Source of the DNA: Mucilaginibacter boryungensis
GTDB taxonomy: Bacteria > Bacteroidota > Bacteroidia > Sphingobacteriales > Sphingobacteriaceae
Direction of reading: 5' to 3'
Length of the DNA stretch: 64,000 nucleotides
Assembly: GCF_015221995.1 (NCBI RefSeq)
Contig: NZ_JADFFM010000001.1
Coordinates: forward strand, 186,001-250,000
Shown: piece by piece, positions 37,179 through 43,349 of the stretch
How positions within the stretch are numbered: position 1 is the first letter of the stretch
How the letters are laid out: each line of letters opens with the position of its first letter
Position numbers and translations under genes: made by a program
The notes under the pieces: model-generated
What the model saw: the letters and a program-made list of their open reading frames with translations, nothing else
What the model was told of the DNA's origin: nothing
Databases searched by the model: none

Positions 37179-37652
37179 ATGAAAGTTATTACAGCAATGA
37201 CGGAATGCCCTAAAGGCAGTAACCATAAATTAGATTACGACCCCCAAACCAACCGTTTTAAACTTAGTAAAATATTGCCCGCAGGGCTGAGTTTCCCATT
37301 CGATTTTGGTTCGATACCCGGCACCAAAGGCGAGGACGGCGACCCGCTGGACATTATTATTATATCCGAGACCACCAGCTTCCCCGGCTGCCTGATAGAT
37401 TGCCGTATTATTGGCGGCATACAAGCCCTGCAAACCGAACGCGATGGTAAAACCGTTCGTAACGACAGGTTTATAGGTATACCCGAGGTTTCCCAGTTGT
37501 ATGCTGAGGTTGATGAGTTGGAACAACTGTCCGAAAACATACTAAACCAGCTGGAAGCTTTTTTTAAAAACTATAATAAGCAGGCCGGTAAGCAATTTGA
37601 AGTATTGGCACGGCTGGATGCCGCAGCGGCCTACCGCTTAATAGACAGTTGA
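37179..37652 (+). CDS. Family I inorganic pyrophosphatase, short form
   Basis: 157 residues from ATG 37179 (a longer frame upstream overlaps the previous gene and is rejected). GEDGDPLDIIII (51-62) is the PPase signature with metal ligands Asp53, Asp55 and Asp58. It is shorter than E. coli Ppa (about 175) mainly at the N-terminus. Against the usual YPFDYGFIP block it reads FPFDFGSIP, so both active-site tyrosines appear as Phe39 and Phe43; the KLSKIL segment has Lys where an Arg is usual. It probably still binds Mg2+-pyrophosphate, but may be a slower or specialised paralogue. Confidence 0.82.
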   Translation: MKVITAMTECPKGSNHKLDYDPQTNRFKLSKILPAGLSFPFDFGSIPGTKGEDGDPLDIIIISETTSFPGCLIDCRIIGGIQALQTERDGKTVRNDRFIGIPEVSQLYAEVDELEQLSENILNQLEAFFKNYNKQAGKQFEVLARLDAAAAYRLIDS

Positions 37653-37659
37653 TTTGAAG

Positions 37660-37743
37660 TGCCCGGAACGAGATTCGAACTCGTACATCCTTACGAATGC
37701 CACCCCCTCAAGATGGTGCGTCTACCAATTTCGCCACCCGGGC
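37660..37743 (-). tRNA. tRNA-Leu (anticodon GAG)
   Basis: Reading the minus strand: acceptor GCCCGGG pairs with TCCGGGC, D-loop AAATTGGTAGA, anticodon stem CCATC/GGTGG with loop TTGAGGG, so anticodon GAG (codons CUU/CUC). The long variable arm and T-arm GTTCGAATC fit class II leucine tRNA. 84 nt including the discriminator A; CCA is not encoded. Confidence 0.92.
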
Positions 37744-37749
37744 TTGTTT

Positions 37750-37832
37750 TAAAGTACAAAGTCTTAAGTTGTTAGTCATAAGTCAGTGCCGACTTTTTAG
37801 ACTTTTAACTTAAGACTTTCGACTTAAAGGGA
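37750..37832. repeat. Word-type palindrome between the two tRNA-Leu genes
   Basis: AAAGTCTTAAGTT at 37758-37770 and AACTTAAGACTTT at 37807-37819 are perfect 13-bp inverted copies; further words of the same kind (AGTCATAAGTC, GACTTTTTAGACTTT) fill the rest. The words match those of the repeat at 174-256. Confidence 0.75.
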
Positions 37833-37834
37833 TG

Positions 37835-37918
37835 TGCCCGAAGAGAGACTCGAACTCTCAAGAGACAATTCTCAACGGCTTCTGAGACCGCAACGTTTAC
37901 CAATTTCGCCATCCGGGC
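37835..37918 (-). tRNA. tRNA-Leu (anticodon CAG)
   Basis: Minus strand: acceptor GCCCGGA with TTCGGGC, D-loop AAATTGGTAAA, anticodon stem GCGGT/GCCGT with loop CTCAGAA, so anticodon CAG (codon CUG). Long variable arm and GTTCGAGTC T-arm; 84 nt, CCA not encoded. It precedes the other tRNA-Leu in transcription by 91 bp. Confidence 0.92.
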
Positions 37919-38028
37919 CTGAAATAGCTCAAGCGCATTTTTAAATGCTGTCTTTTGCTTAACAAGGGTGCAAATATAAATCTTTTCTGCAATAACCGTT
38001 TAATAAAATCGCTAAAAAATCAGCGTTA

Positions 38029-38060
38029 TTTTGCGTTAAGCCTTGTAAAAGCTACCTTAG
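38029..38060 (+). promoter_or_regulatory. Promoter of the Asp-box protein gene
   Basis: TTTTG at 38029-38033, 19-bp spacer, TACCTTAG at 38053-38060, seven of eight positions like TAnnTTTG. The ATG at 38085 leaves a leader of under 20 nt. Confidence 0.5.
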
Positions 38061-38084
38061 TTTCCTTATCAAATCCCAATTGCT

Positions 38085-39110
38085 ATGCGCATCATCTGTA
38101 ACGTAATCCTGCCTGTTGTATTGCTGTTTTGCACCAGTTCAATTAAAGCGCAAACCATCACCTTATTGCAGCAGGGCAAGCCAACCAGCATCCGCGGCCT
38201 ATCCGTTGTAGATGATAAAACGGCCTGGATAAGCGGCAGCAAAGGGTATATAGCGCAAACTACCGACGGCGGCAAAACCTGGAACTGGCAACAGGTGAAG
38301 GGTTACGAACAGTTCGACTTCAGGGATATCGAAGCATTTTCGGCTAAGGAGGCCATCATCATGAGTTCGGGCACACCGGCGGTTATTTTAAAAACTACCG
38401 ATGGCGGCACTACCTGGGAGCTGAAATATAGCAATAGCGATAAAGCTTACTTTTTAGATGCGATGGATTTTGCCAATAAAAAGCACGGCTTTATTTTAGG
38501 CGACCCGATAAATAATAAGTTCCTCGTGCTGGAAACCACCGATGGCGGCAACAGCTGGCGCCCCCTGACTACCCAACCCGATGCGATGCCCGGCGAGGCG
38601 GCGTTTGCAGCCAGCGGCACATGCCTGCGGGTATATAAAGGGCAAATTAGCATAGTAACCGGCGGGAAAGTTGCGCGTTGGCTAAGCAGCCCTACTAACA
38701 ACACCAAATGGACATCGGCATATTTGCCGGTTAAACACGGGGAGGGCAGCCAGGGCGCTTTTTCTATAGATGAAACAGGGAAGGTAGTTACCGGCGGGGA
38801 CTACTCGCACGATAAAGTTACGGATAGTACGGCCTGCCTGTTTGATATTACTACGGCGGGTTATTTAAATAGCATTCGGCTCAGCAACACATTCCCGGCG
38901 GGTTACCAATCATGCGTGGAACATATACATGATGACGTTTATCTGTCAACAGGTACGCCGGGCAGTAACATAAGCACAGATGGCGGCCGCAATTGGCAGC
39001 CCATAGACAACGTGAGTTATAACGTTTGCCGCAAAGCCAAAAAAGGAAACCTGATACTACTGGCCGGCGACAAAGGCAAAATAGCCATTTTTACACCCGC
39101 GAAGAACTGA
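38085..39110 (+). CDS. Secreted Asp-box/YCF48-like beta-propeller protein
   Basis: 341 residues with signal peptide (LPVVLLFCTSSIKAQ). At least four Asp-box (BNR) repeats are seen: TTDGGKTWNW, TTDGGTTWEL, TTDGGNSWRP and STDGGRNWQP, spaced about 45-70 residues except before the last one. This gives a beta-propeller like sialidase-type and YCF48 (photosystem assembly) proteins. No catalytic sialidase residues recognised. Probably an extracytoplasmic binding protein; 'oxidoreductase' labels on such proteins have little basis. Confidence 0.8.
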   Translation: MRIICNVILPVVLLFCTSSIKAQTITLLQQGKPTSIRGLSVVDDKTAWISGSKGYIAQTTDGGKTWNWQQVKGYEQFDFRDIEAFSAKEAIIMSSGTPAVILKTTDGGTTWELKYSNSDKAYFLDAMDFANKKHGFILGDPINNKFLVLETTDGGNSWRPLTTQPDAMPGEAAFAASGTCLRVYKGQISIVTGGKVARWLSSPTNNTKWTSAYLPVKHGEGSQGAFSIDETGKVVTGGDYSHDKVTDSTACLFDITTAGYLNSIRLSNTFPAGYQSCVEHIHDDVYLSTGTPGSNISTDGGRNWQPIDNVSYNVCRKAKKGNLILLAGDKGKIAIFTPAKN

Positions 39111-39143
39111 TGCCGGAAACTGCAGTGAACAGGTTGGATTAAA

Positions 39144-39185
39144 GCGCAAGTATACGGCGCCCTGGTCAGCGGTGCATACTTGCGC
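39144..39185. terminator. Hairpin between converging genes
   Basis: GCGCAAGTAT (39144-39153) and ATACTTGCGC (39176-39185) are a perfect 10-bp inverted repeat between the ends of the Asp-box gene and the VOC gene. No T-run, so termination is only inferred from place. Confidence 0.45.
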
Positions 39186-39204
39186 CAGATGGGTGGCTTT
39201 ACCG

Positions 39205-39582
39205 TTAAGCCATAGAGTGCAAGCCTATCAGGTTCCCTTCGCTATCTTCAACCAGGGCTATAAACCCAAAATCGCCAATATTCAGTTTCGGGCGCAATAT
39301 CCTACCGCCCGCGGCTTCAACGCGGCTTAGTTCATCATTAATTTCCGCCGAATCAAAATATACCAAGGTGCCGCCCGCGCCGGGTTTCACCTCGTCCATT
39401 TTAACCAGGGCGCCGGCAATGCCGTTTACCCCAACCGGGAAAGTAGCGTATTTCATTTGCGAATGCCTGTCGCTGCTCACCGGCAAATCGGTCAGTTCCA
39501 ATTTAAACACATCGGTATAAAACTTTTTAGCCCTGTCGAAATCTGAGGTGTATATCTCGAACCAATTAATTACGTTGTTCAT
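39205..39582 (-). CDS. VOC-family (glyoxalase-fold) protein
   Basis: 125 residues from ATG 39582; the frame is open 23 codons further but that part reads as non-coding and overlaps the palindromes. NNVINWFEIYTSDFDRAKKFYTDVF, GIAGALVKMDEVKPG, GTLVYFDSAEI and LVEDSEGNLIGLHS fit the vicinal-oxygen-chelate fold (glyoxalase/bleomycin resistance). Substrate unknown. Lies directly downstream of a Crp-like regulator on the same strand with a dyad operator between. Confidence 0.85.
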   Translation of the reverse strand: MNNVINWFEIYTSDFDRAKKFYTDVFKLELTDLPVSSDRHSQMKYATFPVGVNGIAGALVKMDEVKPGAGGTLVYFDSAEINDELSRVEAAGGRILRPKLNIGDFGFIALVEDSEGNLIGLHSMA

Positions 39583-39627
39583 AGTTTCAGCTTTTAATTT
39601 CCGTTTAATACCGTCAAAATTAATTGC

Positions 39628-39659
39628 AGTGCAGAACAATGCACTTGCCATATGGCAAG
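39628..39659. promoter_or_regulatory. Dyad operator candidates between regulator and VOC genes
   Basis: CTTGCCATATGGCAAG at 39644-39659 is a perfect 16-bp palindrome; its TTGCC-N4-GGCAA layout matches Crp/Fnr-type sites. Next to it AGTGCA-N6-TGCACT (39628-39645) is a second dyad. They lie about 45-77 bp before the VOC start, right behind the stop of the Crp-like gene. Confidence 0.55.
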
Positions 39660-39662
39660 AAA

Positions 39663-40241
39663 CTAACCGGCCGAAATTTCTTTCCTGATCCTGCTTAGCG
39701 AGGTATCGGTAATGCCTAAATACGAGGCTATGTACTTCAGCGGCGATTGTAAAATAATTTGCGGCTTCCTGTCCATCAGGGTTAAATACCGCTCGGTAGC
39801 GCTAATGGTCAGCGCGTCTATAGACCGCTGCTTTAAAACAAATAGCTGGTTGGTTGCCCACGCCCGCCCCCATTCCCTAAAGCCTTCTATGGTAGCAAGC
39901 AGTTCCTGGAATGCATCATACTCAATTTTCCAGGCGGTGCCATCCGTTATGGCCTGGAAGTTTTCTTTCGAAGGGATCCGTTGGAAAAGTGAGAAGGACT
40001 CGATCAATATATCGCCCGGGCAATAAAATTCGGTAGTGATCTCGTTCCCTTCATAATCATACAAAAACGACCGGAATAAGCCTTTTTCGATAAGGTAAAA
40101 CGCCTTAGCCGTGCTGCCAATTTTTAAAAGCGTTGCGCCACCCGCAAATGCTATTTGTTGGTGTGCTTTAGCAATTAGCTCATAGTCTTCCTTTTTTAAA
40201 GACGGGTGATTGTAAATTTCCCGGAAAAAGCTGGCCTCCAT
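39663..40241 (-). CDS. Crp/Fnr-family transcriptional regulator
   Basis: 192 residues from ATG 40241 (MEASFFREIYNHPS); 36 more codons are open upstream but lie in a duplicated stretch and lack the family's usual start. Cyclic-nucleotide-binding-like domain: KIGSTAKAFYLIEKGLFRSF, FYCPGDILIESFSLF. C-terminal helix-turn-helix YIASYLGITDTSLSRIRKEI. The exact ligand pocket of Crp is not kept, so the signal may not be cAMP. Very similar in design to the small Crp-like regulators common in Bacteroidota that control neighbouring genes. Confidence 0.88.
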   Translation of the reverse strand: MEASFFREIYNHPSLKKEDYELIAKAHQQIAFAGGATLLKIGSTAKAFYLIEKGLFRSFLYDYEGNEITTEFYCPGDILIESFSLFQRIPSKENFQAITDGTAWKIEYDAFQELLATIEGFREWGRAWATNQLFVLKQRSIDALTISATERYLTLMDRKPQIILQSPLKYIASYLGITDTSLSRIRKEISAG

Positions 40242-40378
40242 TAATGTAGATGATAATACGCGCTCCCTTTTGATGAGAGGGTGCGCTACAAATATCTGAA
40301 TTAGATTTTTAAAGTAGATGAGTATGGATAGCGTTTGCTTAGTTACCACAAGCGGGGATGCTTGCGGTAGCGGAGGGA

Positions 40379-40480
40379 TTATGGCGTTGCCCTGATAACC
40401 ATCGGGGCCCGCGCTATTCGTTCATACGCCTGCAGGCCTTAGCCACAAGGCCGGTATCCACTGCTATCGCTAACGCGGGA
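40379..40480 (-). repeat. ~100-bp dispersed repeat, copy A
   Basis: Read on the minus strand it matches copy B at 61295: both run 'cgcgttag', 'ggataccggcc', 'tgtggctaaggc', 'gtatga' and end 'ggcaacgccat'. The two differ by small changes and gaps. Not coding in any frame. Confidence 0.75.
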
Positions 40481-40552
40481 GGGAGCTGACGGGTTCTGTG
40501 AATCATTACTCCGTCATTGCGAGGGACAAGCAATCTACCAATTTGTGTAATT

Positions 40553-40585
40553 GATTAAACACACGCGACACGCGTGCGCCAGCAC
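40553..40585 (-). repeat. GC-rich repeat, partial copy (module 1)
   Basis: Minus strand reads TGCTGGCGCACGCGTGTCGCG, the same as the first part of the repeats at 43075 and 45661. It contains the CACGCG/CGCGTG hairpin and lies in inverted orientation to those two. Confidence 0.65.
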
Positions 40586-40728
40586 GGAGGGCACAAATAT
40601 CTGAATTAGATTTTATTAAATGTCAGAGACTTGCGGTAGGTTTTATTACTTGGTTACAAGTGGGTGTGTGCGGTAACGGAGGGAGAGTTAAATTTATTTA
40701 AACAATAAATAATGACTTTAATAAATTA

Positions 40729-41481
40729 TTATTTTATTTCAATATTTGCCAAATTCATTTTTTTTCCGTTGAAGACCATTTCGCTTGTGCCATCATCGAT
40801 TAACTTGTCATCTAAAAGTTTGCCGTGGAAATAATAAATAACGTCTCCATTATTCCAACGCACTTTAATGACGAATCCCGGTGGTATTTTAGAATATTGA
40901 AAGTTATAGACTCCTGTAAAAATTGGGAACCGAGAATTGGGGGCTACAGAACCAATATTGGTATTAAACTCAACTTCTTCTTGTTCTTCGGGTTTTAACG
41001 GAGGTCGACGTCCTACCCATCCACCTAATGTTCTAATTTCTCTTACATGTTTTTGTGTTGCTGCGCAACTAACATCATTAACTGTACATATAACATTTTG
41101 TAACGGATACTTACCTTTATTTTCAAGATCAACATTGATTGAATAGCTATCACCTATTAATTCAAAAGGTCTTTTAAAACAATTAATTAGAATTGTTGGC
41201 TTAGTATTACCCCCAGTCACATAATTGTTTAGCTCTTCCTGCATTTGGGCATTTTTTTTATATTGCTTTGATAATTCTTCAGCCTTCTCGAGGTTTTTAT
41301 TTGTTATGTCATTAATTTTCTGTTGAAGTTCAATAGTTTGTCGTTGAAATTCAATCGTTTTTTTATCGTCTTTGTTCTTCTCACTCCAAGCTACTATCCC
41401 AGCAAAAATTGCAAGAACACCAGTTAGGGTTGAAAGGAAAAGCGACCAATTGATTTTACCAAGCATATCTACAAGAGGCAT
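40729..41481 (-). CDS. Membrane-anchored coiled-coil protein of unknown function
   Basis: 250 residues. One membrane helix at about 11-28 (LFLSTLTGVLAIFAGIVAW), a coiled coil of some 55 residues rich in K, Q and E (KKTIEFQRQTIELQQKINDI), then a beta-rich soluble domain from about residue 95 (SYSINVDLENKGKYPLQNVI). No catalytic motif recognised. Downstream partner of the larger membrane gene (161 bp apart, same strand). Base composition is markedly AT-rich against its neighbours. Likely an accessory two-gene unit. Confidence 0.6.
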   Translation of the reverse strand: MPLVDMLGKINWSLFLSTLTGVLAIFAGIVAWSEKNKDDKKTIEFQRQTIELQQKINDITNKNLEKAEELSKQYKKNAQMQEELNNYVTGGNTKPTILINCFKRPFELIGDSYSINVDLENKGKYPLQNVICTVNDVSCAATQKHVREIRTLGGWVGRRPPLKPEEQEEVEFNTNIGSVAPNSRFPIFTGVYNFQYSKIPPGFVIKVRWNNGDVIYYFHGKLLDDKLIDDGTSEMVFNGKKMNLANIEIK

Positions 41482-41642
41482 ATTTATATGTTAATCAAAT
41501 ATTTATATACACTATCTACTCCAAGGTAAGGTATAAATAAATTTAAAAACGGTTAAAGTTAATTAGCAAGAATAGTAATTTAAACACAAAACCATTGTTA
41601 TCGCAATCGCTTAGTTAGAGCAGTATTTATGCTCATTTGTTG

Positions 41643-42989
41643 TTATATGATAGGTTGGAGCTGGGGTGTTGTACTGATGATAAATATTAAGTCATACCCT
41701 TCAGTGATATTACCCCAAGTTGATTTCTCCAGTGTTATATAGTAACAACCGTGTTTAAATTTTAATTTTTTTAAGTTTATTAAGCTACTATTTAGTTTCA
41801 ACGGTGGTTCTGAGCCTACAGCGACTTTGTAGAGGATGAGAGCTTTTTCACGAAACGTGATACCCAAAGATCCTATTTTTGGGGGCTCATACACCGTTAG
41901 ACGTAGCTCTAGTTCATTTGCTACTAGCTTGGTACCGGTGACGCTATAATTAATCCCGTTGCCTGACCAATCCTTATCCAGTTTCAAATTACCTGATCTA
42001 GCAGCCCATTTTCCTTCATAAACAGGATCATAAAATGTCGGCCTTAACTTTTCGTCAGACAACAATTCTTTCGCCCAATAAGGTGACCAGCCCAACTGTG
42101 GCGGAACTGTTGGAGGCGCTTTTTCCAATTGCTGTTGTGCCTTGAAGTCATTGATAGTTGCTACAATTTCACCACGAGTTTGTGGGCGTGAAAGATTCCA
42201 TCGGTTTACCCACCTTTTTAGCCCAGTCAAATCATTTTTAAACTTCAATATCGCTTGACGTTCGGCGAAGCGCTGCAATTTTTTGTTTTTCAACTTAAAT
42301 CTCAACAACACAAATTGCTCTTCATAAACTATCCGTAGGGACAAAGCATATAAAAATGGAATAAAAATTAAAGTCAAATTTGGAACAAGTAAAATTTGTC
42401 GGAGTGTATCTATCGAAAGTAGGTCACGAATATGCTGAATAAATGAATAACTAACATGGCAAATCACAATAACGCCAGCGATCGTCCATATGAATTTAAT
42501 AAGTTTATTAACTATTCCGGATTTAGTATCGCTGCGCGTGGCCCCTTGCATACCGGCTAATAAAACTGCCATGGGTATAATAAATAGTTCAATCCATAAT
42601 GGGAATGGGTATTGACCTATTAAAAATTCAAAAACAATACCGAGTTTTAAATTTTCTTTAAGCATTTGCAAAAAAAAATGTTTGCCCTCGCTGATTTTAC
42701 TCGCCTTAAACATGCTGACTGTTGCTGAAAATAACATATAAAATATTGTATCTTTCAGCAGTTCGGGAGTCCACAATCCAGCCTGATAAAAACCATAAAT
42801 AAAGATTGAGATATAAACAACCATAGCCAATAACCAGATCATTATTTTCCAGACAAACAATGTTTTCAGGATATCCTTTAAGCTATTTCGAACGGAATCG
42901 ATACATAAACCTACTATCATGGCTATTATTAACCATATACACAAAGCGATTTCTCTAGTATTAAAAATAGTATCCAACGTATTTATCAA
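41643..42989 (-). CDS. Multi-span membrane protein with C-terminal soluble domain, unknown function
   Basis: 448 residues. Six to seven hydrophobic helices fill residues 10-225, then a basic helical linker (RLKNKKLQRFAERQAILKFK) and a beta-rich C-terminal domain from about 310 (YEGKWAARSGNLKLDKDW ... ITFREKALILYK). No known family recognised. The frame begins with TTG at 42989; no ATG is available before residue 24, inside the first helix, so TTG is taken with reserve. AT-rich. Upstream member of a pair with the coiled-coil gene. Confidence 0.6.
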   Translation of the reverse strand: MINTLDTIFNTREIALCIWLIIAMIVGLCIDSVRNSLKDILKTLFVWKIMIWLLAMVVYISIFIYGFYQAGLWTPELLKDTIFYMLFSATVSMFKASKISEGKHFFLQMLKENLKLGIVFEFLIGQYPFPLWIELFIIPMAVLLAGMQGATRSDTKSGIVNKLIKFIWTIAGVIVICHVSYSFIQHIRDLLSIDTLRQILLVPNLTLIFIPFLYALSLRIVYEEQFVLLRFKLKNKKLQRFAERQAILKFKNDLTGLKRWVNRWNLSRPQTRGEIVATINDFKAQQQLEKAPPTVPPQLGWSPYWAKELLSDEKLRPTFYDPVYEGKWAARSGNLKLDKDWSGNGINYSVTGTKLVANELELRLTVYEPPKIGSLGITFREKALILYKVAVGSEPPLKLNSSLINLKKLKFKHGCYYITLEKSTWGNITEGYDLIFIISTTPQLQPII

Positions 42990-43074
42990 GTTGATGTACG
43001 TCTCTAAATTATTATAAAAATATCAGCTTGAAGCTTGATATTGTAATAACACGACATTTGCAATGTCCTTTCAC

Positions 43075-43194
43075 CTATGCTGGTGCACGCGTGCCGCGTG
43101 TGATATAGTAGAAAAAGCGGCCGGCGTAGGCGGGAATGCCGTTTCAAATCGCCCTCTTGCGAAAATTTGAAACGCAGGGCGGGCAGAAGCTCCT
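43075..43194 (+). repeat. GC-rich dispersed repeat, left copy
   Basis: Module 1 (CTATGCTGGTGCACGCGTGC..., hairpin CACGCG/CGCGTG) and module 2 (GGCGGGAATGCCGTTTCAAAT with GTTTCAAAT pairing ATTTGAAAC nearby, then CGCAGGGCGGGCAGAAGC). The same order and sense recur at 45661-45805, on the other side of the 43350 gene. The remaining bases of the 42990-43349 spacer show nothing further. Confidence 0.8.
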
Positions 43195-43349
43195 TGTTCC
43201 GTCCACTGATACTATTTTATTGAATTATCAAACAAAATTGCGGACAATATTAATGTGGTAATTATCATGCTGTTTAATTGGCATATTTGATAGGGTCAAC
43301 TATAAATCATCGGCGCCAGCCAAAGGAAATTTATTAAATATATCGCAAA

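Larger units (their letters stand above)
40242..40728. other. Gene-free stretch with several repeats
   Basis: No convincing gene. It holds a direct repeat (22-bp core ACAAATATCTGAATTAGATT... at 40288-40309 and again at 40593-40614) whose flanks are also alike (ends '...gcggtagcggaggga' near 40375 and '...gcggtaacggaggga' near 40684), a ~100-bp dispersed repeat at 40379-40480, a 'gtcattgcgaggga' half element near 40513, and a GC-rich half repeat at 40553-40585. Confidence 0.6.

Noticed and set aside
39583..39651. 23-codon extension of the VOC protein
   Set aside because: Overlaps the palindromic operator candidates and has no VOC similarity.
40242..40349. 36-codon N-terminal extension of the Crp-like regulator
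   Set aside because: The usual start of this family is MEASFF-like at 40241; the extension lies in a duplicated spacer stretch.
40500..40545. 'gtcattgcgaggga...agcaatct' text considered as a full palindromic repeat
   Set aside because: Only one arm is present here; no partner arm within reach, so it is noted only as a half element.
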